From Wenzhouxiangella limi (GTDB lineage Bacteria > Pseudomonadota > Gammaproteobacteria > Xanthomonadales > Wenzhouxiangellaceae), in NCBI RefSeq assembly GCF_010499265.1, contig NZ_JAAGSC010000034.1, positions 1-64,000 of the forward strand: DNA of 64,000 bases, given 5' to 3'. Below are positions 29,912-38,335 of the stretch, piece by piece. The position numbers were made by a program, and so were the translations under genes. Under the pieces are notes generated by a model. That model was not told the origin of the DNA. It ran no database searches and worked only from the letters and a program-made list of their open reading frames with translations. The first letter of the stretch is position 1, and each line of letters opens with the position of its first letter.

Positions 29912-30850
29912 ATGAACGAGTTGATCAGCGCCTACCAGTTCGTCCCGCTGTCCGATCTTGCCGTGTTGCGCGACCGCCTGCTGGGTTGGGCCCGCGAACT
30001 GCAGTTGTTTGGCACGGTGCTGATCGCGCCGGAAGGGATCAACTTTTCGCTCGGGGGCCGCCCGGACGCGCTGGATGAATGGCTGGTCCGGCTGGCTGGC
30101 GAATGCGGAATCGACAATCCGGTGCTCCATCGACAGCCGGTGGCAGCGGTGCCGTTTCTGCGCCTGAAGGTTCGCATTCGCTCCGAGATCATCGCTTTCG
30201 ATGCGTCGCTGGATCCTGGCCGGGCGCGCACCGGCGAGGCGCTGGACCCGGAAGCCTGGCATCGATTGCTGGAGCAGTCCGGCCTTCAGCTGGTCGATAC
30301 CCGCAACGACTACGAGTATCGAATCGGCAGTTTCCGCGGTGCCGCCAATCCCGGTATCGACCGTTTCACCGAGTTTGCCGACTGGGCGCGCGATCACCTG
30401 GACCCGGAACAACCGGTGGCGATGTTTTGCACCGGCGGGGTGCGCTGCGAAAAAGCCAGCGCCAGACTGCTGGCGGACGGGTTTTCGAAGGTCTACCATC
30501 TGCGCGGCGGGATTCTGGCTTACCTGCAGCGCTACGCCGGTCAGCCTTCGCTCTGGGACGGCGAGTGCTTCGTGTTCGACGATCGGGTCAGCGTGGATCA
30601 CGAGCTCAAGCCCAGCGAGCGCCCGGTGTGCGCCGGTTGTCGCCATCCGCATGACGATCTGCCGAGCGACGGCATGCCGCCGGTGAACCGGGTCGGTGAT
30701 TGCCGGCTTTGCGGTCGCCATTTCGAGCCGGAGCGGCTGGACGGCGTGCGCGAGCGCGTGCGCCAGATCGCGCTGGCGCACGCGCGCGGCCAGTCCCACC
30801 TGGGTCCGCAGGCGCCGTTGCCTGACCAGCGGGAAGTCCCCAACACATGA
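29912..30850 (+). CDS. trhO: tRNA uridine(34) hydroxylase TrhO (YceA, rhodanese domain)
   Basis: TrhO hydroxylates uridine 34 of certain tRNAs to 5-hydroxyuridine using oxygen, the first step to the cmo5U or mo5U wobble base. The 312-residue protein has the YceA N-terminal ferredoxin-like domain (LLGWARELQLFGTVLIAPEGIN as adjoining blocks) and a rhodanese domain with the conserved active site FCTGGVRCEKAS, Cys at about residue 173. A C-terminal Cys-rich segment (CAGCRHPHDD and CRLCGRHFEPE) follows. A TACAAT hexamer at 29900-29905 lies only 6 bases before the ATG and no ribosome-binding site is visible. The stop overlaps the next ATG. Confidence 0.92.
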   Translation: MNELISAYQFVPLSDLAVLRDRLLGWARELQLFGTVLIAPEGINFSLGGRPDALDEWLVRLAGECGIDNPVLHRQPVAAVPFLRLKVRIRSEIIAFDASLDPGRARTGEALDPEAWHRLLEQSGLQLVDTRNDYEYRIGSFRGAANPGIDRFTEFADWARDHLDPEQPVAMFCTGGVRCEKASARLLADGFSKVYHLRGGILAYLQRYAGQPSLWDGECFVFDDRVSVDHELKPSERPVCAGCRHPHDDLPSDGMPPVNRVGDCRLCGRHFEPERLDGVRERVRQIALAHARGQSHLGPQAPLPDQREVPNT

Positions 30851-31956
30851 GTACCGCCAACGGCGTGCCGCCAACCGAGGCGCCGGACTGGTTGCCGGCT
30901 GCGCTGATCGGCGCCTGGGATTTTCTTGCCGCCTATCCGCCGGCATTGGCGCTGGTCGTGCTGGTCGTCGGCCTGGCCCAGGCGATTATTGGCCGAATGA
31001 TCGTATTGCATTGGGGTGGCAAGCTGACCTCCGGCGTCGACAGCGGCCTGGATACGCGGCTGTTGCGCATTGTCGCCAACGTTGCCGCCCTGATCGTGGC
31101 CTATATTTCGGCCGTGCTGGCGATCCAGGTTCTCGGCCTGAGCGATCGGGTCGAGGGCGTGCTGATCAATGTTCTGCTCAGCCTGTTGATCCTGCGGCTG
31201 GTCAAGTCGGGCATGCGTGCCGGCCACGTCGGGCTGGAGATCCTGGGACGCGTTCGCGATCGTTTCAACATCATCGAAGAGCGCACGCTGCCGCTGTTCG
31301 ATCTGATGTTGACCCTCGTTGTCATCGGCACGGCGGCGTATGCGCTGCTGATAGTCTGGGAGATCGACCCCACCGCCTGGCTGGCCTCGGCCGGCGTGAT
31401 CGGTATCGCGATTGGCTTTGCCGCTCGCGATACGTTGGCCAACCTGTTTGCCGGCTTCTTCATCATCGCCGATGCGCCCTACAAGGTCGGCGACTACATC
31501 GTGCTTGACGGCGGCGAGCGCGGCGAGGTCACCCGGGTCGGTATTCGCTCAACCCGTCTGATGACCCGGGATGATGTCGAGATCACGGTGCCGAACTCCG
31601 AGATGGCGAACTCCAAGATCTACAACGAGTCCGGCGGCCGCTGGGTCAAGTTTCGCATTCGTTTGAAAGTGGGCGTGGCCTACGGCTCGGACGCCGAAGC
31701 GGTGGTCGAACTGTTGGAGAGTGTGGCGAAAGATCACCCGTCGGTCTGTGCCGACCCTTCAGCTCGCGTTCGCATGCGCGGCTTCGGCGACTCCAGCCTG
31801 GATTTCGAGCTGCTGTGCTGGGTCAATCATCCGTCCCAGCGCGGCCTGGTCAGCCACGAACTCTACATCAAGGTCTACAAGGAGCTGGGCCAGGCCGGGA
31901 TCGAAATCCCCTTTCCGCAGCGCGATGTCTGGATGCGGGGGAAGGCTGAGGATTGA
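30847..31956 (+). CDS. MscS-family mechanosensitive ion channel
   Basis: This 369-residue inner membrane protein has about four or five membrane segments, the last being the pore helix region WLASAGVIGIAIGFAARDTLANLFAGFFI. It is followed by the MscS beta domain (YKVGDYIVLDGGERGEVTRVGIRSTRLMTRDDVEITVPNSEM read in parts) and the C-terminal alpha/beta vestibule domain. These proteins open under membrane tension to release solutes during osmotic downshock. The Ala/Gly-rich pore helix pattern is clear. It is coupled to trhO by a 4-base ATGA overlap, although no functional link between them is known. Confidence 0.92.
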   Translation: MSTANGVPPTEAPDWLPAALIGAWDFLAAYPPALALVVLVVGLAQAIIGRMIVLHWGGKLTSGVDSGLDTRLLRIVANVAALIVAYISAVLAIQVLGLSDRVEGVLINVLLSLLILRLVKSGMRAGHVGLEILGRVRDRFNIIEERTLPLFDLMLTLVVIGTAAYALLIVWEIDPTAWLASAGVIGIAIGFAARDTLANLFAGFFIIADAPYKVGDYIVLDGGERGEVTRVGIRSTRLMTRDDVEITVPNSEMANSKIYNESGGRWVKFRIRLKVGVAYGSDAEAVVELLESVAKDHPSVCADPSARVRMRGFGDSSLDFELLCWVNHPSQRGLVSHELYIKVYKELGQAGIEIPFPQRDVWMRGKAED

Positions 31957-31977
31957 CGGGTTACGGGTTACGCGCGC

Positions 31978-33681
31978 TCAATCCACCGTCAGGATTCCGA
32001 CTGCATCATCAATCGCGATTTCGCGACTCTCGCCGCCGCGCCGCCGGTATTCGACCACGCCCTTGTCCAGGCCGCGGTCGCCGATGACCAGCTGGTGCGG
32101 GAGGCCGATGAGTTCGGCGTCGGCAAACATCACCCCGGCGCGCAGATTGCGGTCTTCCAGCAAGACTTCCCGGCCGGCCGCGCGCAGCTCGCCGTAAAAC
32201 TTTTCCGCCAGCTCGCGCACGCGGTGCGATTTGTGGCCGTTGAGCGGCAGGATCATGATGTCGAACGGCGCCATCGGTTCGGGCCAGATGATGCCGTTGT
32301 CGTCGTGGTTCTGTTCAATGGCCGCGGCGACGATGCGCGAAACCCCGATGCCGTAGCAGCCCATGGCCGGATGCACGGCGCGCCCGTTTTCGTCCATGAC
32401 CACGGCGTTCATGGCCTCGGAATACTTGCGTCCGAGCTGGAAGATGTGGCCGACTTCGATGCCGCGCAGCAGTTCCAGCGCGCCGGAGCCGTCGGGGGCC
32501 GGGTCGCCGGCGACCACGTTGCGCAGGTCGGCTGTCCGGGGCAGGGCGACGTCGCGCCCCCAGTTGAGCCCGAAGTAATGCTGACCGTCACTGTTGGCAC
32601 CGGCCGCGAAATCGCTCATCAAGGCCACCTGGCGATCTGCAATGCAGGGAATGGGCAGGCGGAAAGGTCCGAGGCTGCCAGGTCCGGCGCCGATGGCGTC
32701 GCGGATTTCTTCCTCCGTGGCCATGCGCAGCGGGCTGGCCACGTCCGGGTGCTTTTCGGCCTTGACCGCGTTGAGTTCGTGATCACCCCGCAGCAGCAGC
32801 GCGACCAGCGCCTGGCCCGAGGAGCGGCTGGCTTCGACCACCAGGGTCTTGATCGTTTTCTCGATCGGCACGTCGAACTGCTTGACCAGGTCGGCGATGG
32901 TGCGGGCATCGGGCGTGTCGACCAGCTGGAGGTTTTCCTGCGGCGCGTTTGCCTCGCCTTCGGCAACGGCTTCGGCCCGCTCGACGTTGGCGGCATAGCG
33001 ACTGCCCGGGACGTGGGCGATCTGGTCCTCGCCGGAATCGGCCAGGACATGGAATTCGTGGCTGACCGCACCGCCGATGGCGCCGCTGTCGGCTTCAACC
33101 GCCTTGAACTCCAGACCCAGACGCTCGAAGATGCGGGTGTAGGTGTCGAACATGACCTGGTAAAAGCGCCCCAGGCAGGCCTCGTCCATGTGGAAGGAGT
33201 AGCCGTCTTTCATCAGGAACTCGCGCGCGCGCATGACGCCGAAGCGCGGCCGGATCTCGTCGCGGAACTTGGTCTGAATCTGGTAGAAGCAGATCGGGAG
33301 CTGCTTGTAGGAGCGGATTTCGGCCCGGGCAAACTCGGTAATGACTTCCTCGTGGGTCGGACCGAAGGCGAATTCGCGCCCGGCCCGGTCAGCCATTTTC
33401 AAAAGCAGCGGTCCGAAGTCATCCCAGCGCCCGCTTTCCTGCCAGAGTTCGGCCGGCTGCACCGACGGCATCAGCATCTCCAGACTGCCCGAGCGGTCCA
33501 TTTCCTCACGCACAACCTGCTCGACCTTGCGCAGAACTTTCAGCCCCAATGGCGTCCAGGTATAGATGCCGGAAGTCAGTTTGCGGATCATGCCGGTCCG
33601 CAGCATCAGCTGATGGCTGACGATTTCGGCATCGGCGGGCACCTCTCGCTGGGTGGCGAGATGAAAGGCGGAAGTCTTCAT
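31978..33681 (-). CDS. proS: Prolyl-tRNA synthetase ProS
   Basis: ProS charges tRNA-Pro. The 567-residue protein is the bacterial type: class II catalytic motifs ([18 protein letters not shown] region, motif 2 [21 protein letters not shown] read in parts, motif 3 [14 protein letters not shown]) with a YbaK-like editing domain inserted between motifs 2 and 3 (about residues 230-390) that hydrolyses Ala-tRNA-Pro. The anticodon-binding domain ends the chain. It is convergent with the mscS gene, 21 bases apart, and divergent from pssA. Confidence 0.96.
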   Translation of the reverse strand: MKTSAFHLATQREVPADAEIVSHQLMLRTGMIRKLTSGIYTWTPLGLKVLRKVEQVVREEMDRSGSLEMLMPSVQPAELWQESGRWDDFGPLLLKMADRAGREFAFGPTHEEVITEFARAEIRSYKQLPICFYQIQTKFRDEIRPRFGVMRAREFLMKDGYSFHMDEACLGRFYQVMFDTYTRIFERLGLEFKAVEADSGAIGGAVSHEFHVLADSGEDQIAHVPGSRYAANVERAEAVAEGEANAPQENLQLVDTPDARTIADLVKQFDVPIEKTIKTLVVEASRSSGQALVALLLRGDHELNAVKAEKHPDVASPLRMATEEEIRDAIGAGPGSLGPFRLPIPCIADRQVALMSDFAAGANSDGQHYFGLNWGRDVALPRTADLRNVVAGDPAPDGSGALELLRGIEVGHIFQLGRKYSEAMNAVVMDENGRAVHPAMGCYGIGVSRIVAAAIEQNHDDNGIIWPEPMAPFDIMILPLNGHKSHRVRELAEKFYGELRAAGREVLLEDRNLRAGVMFADAELIGLPHQLVIGDRGLDKGVVEYRRRGGESREIAIDDAVGILTVD

Positions 33682-33814
33682 GGGTCAGGTTGGTTCGATA
33701 TGTGAAGGCTGGCTGGATTCTACCGCGATTCCCGCCGGGAAGCCGGTTGCGGCGGTCAGGTCTTTCAGCATTGGTGATAATCTGTGCAGACACCGATTTC
33801 TGCCGCGCCTCGCC

Positions 33815-34621
33815 ATGCCGCAACCGCCGCCAGAGTTGAATGCCGACAAGGGCGATCGACGTCCGGCCCGGGGGGCATTCCTGCTCCCCAACGCCTTTAC
33901 AACCGCCGCGCTCATGGCTGGCTTCTATGCCATTGTTGCCGCCATCAATGAGCAGACGGTGGCTGCCTGCGTGGCCATCCTGATCGCCGGGCTGCTCGAT
34001 GGCCTCGACGGGCGTATCGCCCGCCTGACCAACACCCAGTCGGATTTCGGCGTCCAGTACGACAGCATGTCCGACATGGTCTCGTTCGGGATTGCTCCGG
34101 CGGTGCTGGTTTTTACCTGGGCGCTGGGCGATCTCGGTCACCCGGACACGGTGGCCGCCAAGCTCGGCTGGCTCGGTGCGTTCTTTTATGCCGCCTGCGC
34201 CGCGCTGCGGCTGGCGCGCTTCAATACCCAGGCCGGGGTCGCTGAAAAAGCGTATTTCCAGGGCCTGGCCAGCCCGGCGGCCGCCGGAACCATCCTCTCC
34301 TCGGTCTGGTTCAGTATCAGCCGGGACATCGACCCGGCAACCGTGGCATGGCCGCTGCTGGTGGTGACCATTCTGCTGGGTACCCTGATGGTTTCGCGGG
34401 TGCGTTATTTCAGCTTCAAGGCCTGGCCGGCCTCCGACCGGGTCCCGTTTGCCTGGATTTTCCTGCTGCTGGTCGTTATCGTGCTGCTGGCCATCGACCT
34501 GCCGGCGGTGCTGTTCACCATTGGCATTGTCTACACCTTGTCCGGTCCCGTGATGACGGTACGCGGCCGCTACCAGCAGCGCCATCGGCGACGCCGGGAA
34601 AAGCGCGATGGCGGTTCCTGA
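33815..34621 (+). CDS. pssA: CDP-diacylglycerol-serine O-phosphatidyltransferase PssA
   Basis: PssA makes phosphatidylserine from CDP-diacylglycerol and serine, the first step to phosphatidylethanolamine. The 268-residue polytopic protein carries the CDP-alcohol phosphatidyltransferase motif, D-G-x2-A-R-x8-G-x3-D-x3-D form, seen as DGLDGRIARL followed by DFGVQYDSMSD. It is the integral-membrane subclass II type found in Bacillus and Pseudomonas relatives, unlike the phospholipase D-like E. coli enzyme. The LRLARFN block also fits this type. The ATG at 33815 was chosen because upstream in-frame residues do not look like protein of this family. It overlaps the next gene by 14 bases. Confidence 0.9.
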   Translation: MPQPPPELNADKGDRRPARGAFLLPNAFTTAALMAGFYAIVAAINEQTVAACVAILIAGLLDGLDGRIARLTNTQSDFGVQYDSMSDMVSFGIAPAVLVFTWALGDLGHPDTVAAKLGWLGAFFYAACAALRLARFNTQAGVAEKAYFQGLASPAAAGTILSSVWFSISRDIDPATVAWPLLVVTILLGTLMVSRVRYFSFKAWPASDRVPFAWIFLLLVVIVLLAIDLPAVLFTIGIVYTLSGPVMTVRGRYQQRHRRRREKRDGGS

Positions 34622-35054
34622 TTCGGCAAGCTACAGCCGCCTGGCGGCCATGGGTATCGAGGTCTGGCGCCGGCGCGTGCGGGCCGGGCAGGCCGCCGCG
34701 GAGAATGAACCGGCCGCCGAGCCCCGGGTTCGGCTGGCTTCGGGCGATGGATCCTGGCTGCTGGTGCAGAAACGGCCCTGGGACGGCAGCCAGGCGACGC
34801 TGATGGCCGATATTACCGCGCTGCTGGGCGCCGATCAGTGCCGCTTCGGCCAATGGTCGACGGGTGGCACCGCCGGGCTGGCGGTAGCGGAGCTTTCGGC
34901 GCGCGGGATTGTCCACATCGTTGCCTTCGGCCCTGCGCCTGGGGTCATGGATGCGCCCGGACTGATTCAGGCGCCGAGCCTGGACGAAATCGCCGGCAGC
35001 GCGAGTGCCCGGCGCCGGTTCTGGACGACGCTGCGACCGTTACTGAGCGCCTGA
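34608..35054 (+). CDS. holD: Probable DNA polymerase III psi subunit (HolD-like), divergent
   Basis: HolD (psi) bridges the clamp loader and chi (HolC), which contacts single-strand binding protein. This 148-residue protein is diverged, but both ends resemble psi. Near the start SRLAAMGIEVWRRR resembles the L-x2-L-G-I-x2-W block with which psi binds chi. Near the end APSLDEIAGSASARRRFW resembles the E. coli block SPALTDLRANPTARAALW (from memory). Its location immediately before rimI, with a TGATG stop-start overlap, is the E. coli holD-rimI arrangement. holC is also in this window. Without a profile search I treat this as likely rather than certain. Confidence 0.68.
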   Translation: MAVPDSASYSRLAAMGIEVWRRRVRAGQAAAENEPAAEPRVRLASGDGSWLLVQKRPWDGSQATLMADITALLGADQCRFGQWSTGGTAGLAVAELSARGIVHIVAFGPAPGVMDAPGLIQAPSLDEIAGSASARRRFWTTLRPLLSA

Positions 35055-35530
35055 TGGCAGCCGTTCGCGAGCCCAGCCTGGCAATCCGCCCCATGGTCGG
35101 GGACGATGTGCCGGCGGTCATGGAGATCGAGCAGGCGTCCTACAGCCACCCCTGGAGCGCGGGCATCTTCCGGGACTGCCTGCGCATCGGCTATCGCTGT
35201 CTGGTGTTGACCGACGCCGACCGGCTGTGCGGTTACGCGATCTACTCCGTGGCCCTGGATGAGGCCCACCTGCTCAACCTCTGCGTGCATCCGTCGCGGC
35301 GCCGCATCGGCCTGGCCTCCCTGCTGCTCGAGCACGTCAGCGCAGAGGTGACCGTGGCCGGAGCCGATCGGCTGTTTCTGGAGGTGCGGCCGTCGAACCG
35401 GGGGGCGATCCGACTTTATGGCCGCAGCGGCTTCAGCCAGGTCGGGCGCCGGCCGGGCTATTACCCGGTCCAGAGCGGACGCGAAGACGCGCTGGTCATG
35501 GTCCGCTATCTGGACGGCGGTTCCGGTTAG
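35054..35530 (+). CDS. rimI: Ribosomal protein S18 alanine N-acetyltransferase RimI
   Basis: RimI is a GNAT acetyltransferase that acetylates the N-terminal alanine of ribosomal protein S18. The 158-residue protein has the GNAT fold: IRPMVGDDVPAVMEIEQASYSHPW, a family hallmark, then HLLNLCVHPSRRRIGLASLLL containing the acetyl-CoA loop, and VRPSNRGAIRLYGRSGF. The ATG at 35054 shares a base with the stop of the HolD-like gene. Confidence 0.93.
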   Translation: MAAVREPSLAIRPMVGDDVPAVMEIEQASYSHPWSAGIFRDCLRIGYRCLVLTDADRLCGYAIYSVALDEAHLLNLCVHPSRRRIGLASLLLEHVSAEVTVAGADRLFLEVRPSNRGAIRLYGRSGFSQVGRRPGYYPVQSGREDALVMVRYLDGGSG

Positions 35531-35537
35531 CCAGAGG

Positions 35538-35566
35538 CAAAAAAGCCGGGCCCAAATGGACCCGGC
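35538..35566 (-). terminator. Intrinsic terminator of the TonB-dependent receptor gene
   Basis: Read on the minus strand, a GC-rich stem formed by 35566-35558 and 35553-35545 (one internal mismatch, 4-base loop) is followed by TTTTTT (35544-35539). It lies about 25 bases after the receptor stop codon. It also sits just after rimI but has no T run in that direction. Confidence 0.78.
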
Positions 35567-35591
35567 CGACAAGCTCATACTGATCGGCTGA

Positions 35592-38138
35592 TCAGAACTC
35601 GAAGGTCACCCGGCTGTAGACGAAGCGACCGTTGAAGCCGAACGGCGAGAACGAGGAGTAGGGGAAAATCCGGTTGAAGGTCGTGGTACCGACCCCGGCC
35701 CGGTCGTTCATTTCCTCGCGCGTGTCCGGGTAGACGTCGAGCAGGTTGTTGGCGCCGACCGCGATCGACCAGTTCTCGCTCGGCCGGTAGCCGACTTCCA
35801 GATCGGTGACCCATTTCGGCGTCATCTTTTGGTCGCGCGCGGGATCGGACTGAGGATCGACCGTACGGCCGAAGCGCGTGGTCAGTCCGGTTACCCGCCA
35901 GTTGCCGTAGCGCCAGGTGGCGCCGAAGTTGAAGCTTGACTTCGGTGAACCGATCTCGAAGCGACGCTGCTCGCGGCTGGAGAACAGGTTGTCTTCGGTC
36001 ACGCCGACTTCGGCCAGTTCATCCGGCGGCGGCAGCACATCGGCCACCTTGTTGTCGGTGTAGTTGAAGCCGGCGTTGAAGTCCAGCGTTCCGCGTTCTT
36101 CCAGCACCAGGCTGTAGGTGCTGACGATATCCACGCCCTTGGTTTCGCTGTCGATGCCGTTCAGGAAGAACCGGGCACGATTGGCGCCGGTGCCTGCCAG
36201 CAGTTCCTCGATCCCGGGACCGGAGAGGTTTTCCGACAGCACGATGCGGTCGTCGATATCGATGCGGAAGAAGTCAGCGGTGATGTTGAGGCGCTGCATG
36301 GGCTGCCAGACGAAGCCGAGCGAGTAAGAAAAGCTGGTTTCTTCTTCCAGCCCCGGCGAACCCAGCGCCCGGGCGACATCGCTGTCCGGGCGGAAAGTGC
36401 CGGTCTCGGTCGGGACGCCGTCGACGAACACCGTCGCGATGGAGGTGAACGACTGCTGGGCCAGCGAGGGCGCCCGGAAGCCGGTTGCAACGGAACCGCG
36501 CAGGCCGAAGGCGTCCGTGGCCTGGAAGCGTCCGGCGACTTTCCAGTTCAGGGTGGAGCCGAAGTCCGAGTAATCCTCGTAGCGCAGCGCGGCAGACGCG
36601 TTCAGACGCTGGGTCAGGTCGGCATCGACCTCCGCGTACAGACTGGTGTTGTCGCGTTCGCCGGTGATCTCCGATTCCGGCGTGAAGCCCGGGAAGACCT
36701 GGCTGCCGGCCGCGCCGCCGAAAGGTCCCTCGACGATGCTGTTGGGTTCGCCTGCGCCCAGTTCGTATTCCTCGTCGCGGAATTCGGCCCCGAAGGCGAT
36801 GTTGGTGGGAATGTCACCGATGTTGAACAGCTTGCTGGCATCCACGTTATAGACCATGTGATGGTTGCGCAGGCTGCCGGCCTCGAACTCGGTCTGGCTG
36901 GTGGGGCCGAGCGAGCGGTTTAAGCTGTTGATGACGCCGAAGTCCAGCTCGTTGGTGCCATAGACAATTGAGGCATCCACAAACCACTCGCCGATCTCGC
37001 CGCGCACGCCGGCCGCGAGGCTGGAGTCGTCGGTATCGGTGGTGATCAACGGCAGGAAGCCGTCCGGATAGATTTCGAGCACGTTGCGGCCATCCAGCGC
37101 CCGGCGGTAGAAGCCGCCGGCATCGCCTTCGCGCGAGGCATAGTTGCCGAAGGTATACAGCTCCATCGAACCCAGCGGCACGGCGCCGTTGAAGAACGCG
37201 GAGATTTCCTTGACTTCGGGATCGCCGTAGCGGTGGTTGATGCGGTCGAAGCGGAATTCGCGCGGGTCGTAGCTGCCGTCTTCAAGCAGGGGATAGTTCT
37301 GGCGCGGATCGAACCCGGAGCGATTGGTGCTGTCGCGATCGCGGAACTGGGCGGCGATGTTGAAATAGCCTTCTTCGCCGACCTCGAAACCGCCGCCGAG
37401 CCGGGCGGTGACGGTCTTGCCGTCGCGGGCGGTGCGCTTGGCGCCTTCGGACACGACCAGCGAGCCGTCCTCGCCCACGGCCACCGGACCCGGACGGGGC
37501 ACGCCGTCAAGCCCGGTCTGATGGCGGCCGAGGATGGCCGACGCATTGAAACGCTCCACGCCCTCTTTCAGGACGATGTTGATGACCCCGGCGATGGCGT
37601 CGGAGCCGTACTGGGCGGCCGCGCCGTCGCGCAGTACCTCGATGCGTTCGATGGCGTTGGGCGGAATGAGGTTGAGATCAACGGCGGACGAGCCGCGGCC
37701 CACCGAGCCGTTGAGGTTGAGCAGGGCGGAGGCGTGACGACGCTTGCCGTTGATCAGTACCAGGGTCTGATCGGGTGCCAGGCCGCGCAGCTGCGCCGGG
37801 CGAATCTGGTCGGTGCCGTCGGTGATCGACGGCCGCGGGAAGTTGAAGCTGGGCAGCACGCGGGCCAGGATGGCGCTGGTTTCGCTCAGGCCGGTCTGCT
37901 CCAGCGCCTCGGACGAAATGATGTCGATCGGCACGGAACTGTCGGTGACGGTGCGGTCGCGCCGACGGGTACCGGTGACCGCGATTCGATCAATGGTGTT
38001 GGCGGCCTCGGCCTGCTCTTCGGCCGAGTCGGTCGACTGCGCCAGCGCGACAGTGCTTACGAGGGAAAACGTGCCGGCTACCAGGGCGGTCTTGATGGCG
38101 AGCGCCAGGCGGCACTGTTTGTTCTGATCGATGAGCAT
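35592..38138 (-). CDS. TonB-dependent outer membrane receptor, substrate unknown
   Basis: This 848-residue protein has a signal peptide ending at VALAQ and a possible TonB box near IDRIAVTGTRRR. A plug domain follows (IRPAQLRGLAPDQTLVLINGKRR, IERIEVLRDGAAAQYGSDAIAGVINIVLK read in parts). A 22-strand barrel comes next, ending YSRVTFEF with the C-terminal Phe needed for BAM recognition. The plug style is that of the large Xanthomonas, Sphingomonas and Alteromonas receptors for sugars, peptides or other nutrients rather than a classical siderophore receptor. No sugar, iron or peptide genes adjoin it, so the substrate cannot be inferred. GGAGA lies just before the ATG, and an inverted repeat sits upstream. 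Confidence 0.93.
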   Translation of the reverse strand: MLIDQNKQCRLALAIKTALVAGTFSLVSTVALAQSTDSAEEQAEAANTIDRIAVTGTRRRDRTVTDSSVPIDIISSEALEQTGLSETSAILARVLPSFNFPRPSITDGTDQIRPAQLRGLAPDQTLVLINGKRRHASALLNLNGSVGRGSSAVDLNLIPPNAIERIEVLRDGAAAQYGSDAIAGVINIVLKEGVERFNASAILGRHQTGLDGVPRPGPVAVGEDGSLVVSEGAKRTARDGKTVTARLGGGFEVGEEGYFNIAAQFRDRDSTNRSGFDPRQNYPLLEDGSYDPREFRFDRINHRYGDPEVKEISAFFNGAVPLGSMELYTFGNYASREGDAGGFYRRALDGRNVLEIYPDGFLPLITTDTDDSSLAAGVRGEIGEWFVDASIVYGTNELDFGVINSLNRSLGPTSQTEFEAGSLRNHHMVYNVDASKLFNIGDIPTNIAFGAEFRDEEYELGAGEPNSIVEGPFGGAAGSQVFPGFTPESEITGERDNTSLYAEVDADLTQRLNASAALRYEDYSDFGSTLNWKVAGRFQATDAFGLRGSVATGFRAPSLAQQSFTSIATVFVDGVPTETGTFRPDSDVARALGSPGLEEETSFSYSLGFVWQPMQRLNITADFFRIDIDDRIVLSENLSGPGIEELLAGTGANRARFFLNGIDSETKGVDIVSTYSLVLEERGTLDFNAGFNYTDNKVADVLPPPDELAEVGVTEDNLFSSREQRRFEIGSPKSSFNFGATWRYGNWRVTGLTTRFGRTVDPQSDPARDQKMTPKWVTDLEVGYRPSENWSIAVGANNLLDVYPDTREEMNDRAGVGTTTFNRIFPYSSFSPFGFNGRFVYSRVTFEF

Positions 38139-38178
38139 GTCTGGTTTTTCTCCGTGGTGTCTGCAGGGGATGTTTTTA

Positions 38179-38195
38179 AACTTTTGTTAAAAGTT
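38179..38195. promoter_or_regulatory. AACTTTT-GTT-AAAAGTT inverted repeat upstream of the TonB receptor
   Basis: This is a perfect 7-bp inverted repeat with a 3-base spacer, about 40 bases upstream of the receptor ATG in otherwise GC-rich DNA. Its place in the promoter region makes it a candidate operator. It is not matched to a known regulator. Confidence 0.45.
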
Positions 38196-38290
38196 CGCAT
38201 CGCACAATAGCGGAGTTGCGGCCCTATTTCAACCGTTTCGCCAGCGCATCGGCGATACTGGAACGTTGCCGCGAGTGGCTTTCGCGATCA

Positions 38291-38306
38291 CCCACAAGTT
38301 TGTGGG
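38291..38306. repeat. CCCACAA-gt-TTGTGGG inverted repeat
   Basis: This perfect 7-bp inverted repeat with a 2-base centre lies between valS and the TonB receptor gene, 30 bases past the valS stop. A second, imperfect palindrome (GAGGCG-TAAA-CGTCTC, about 38308-38323) adjoins it. Neither is followed by a T run, so they may be transcript-end hairpins for valS or protein sites. Confidence 0.45.
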
Positions 38307-38335
38307 CGAGGCGTAAACGTCTCGTTAAAGCGTTT

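Noticed and set aside
35545-35566. Terminator for rimI on the plus strand
   Set aside because: The hairpin has its T run only when read on the minus strand, so it serves the TonB receptor gene.
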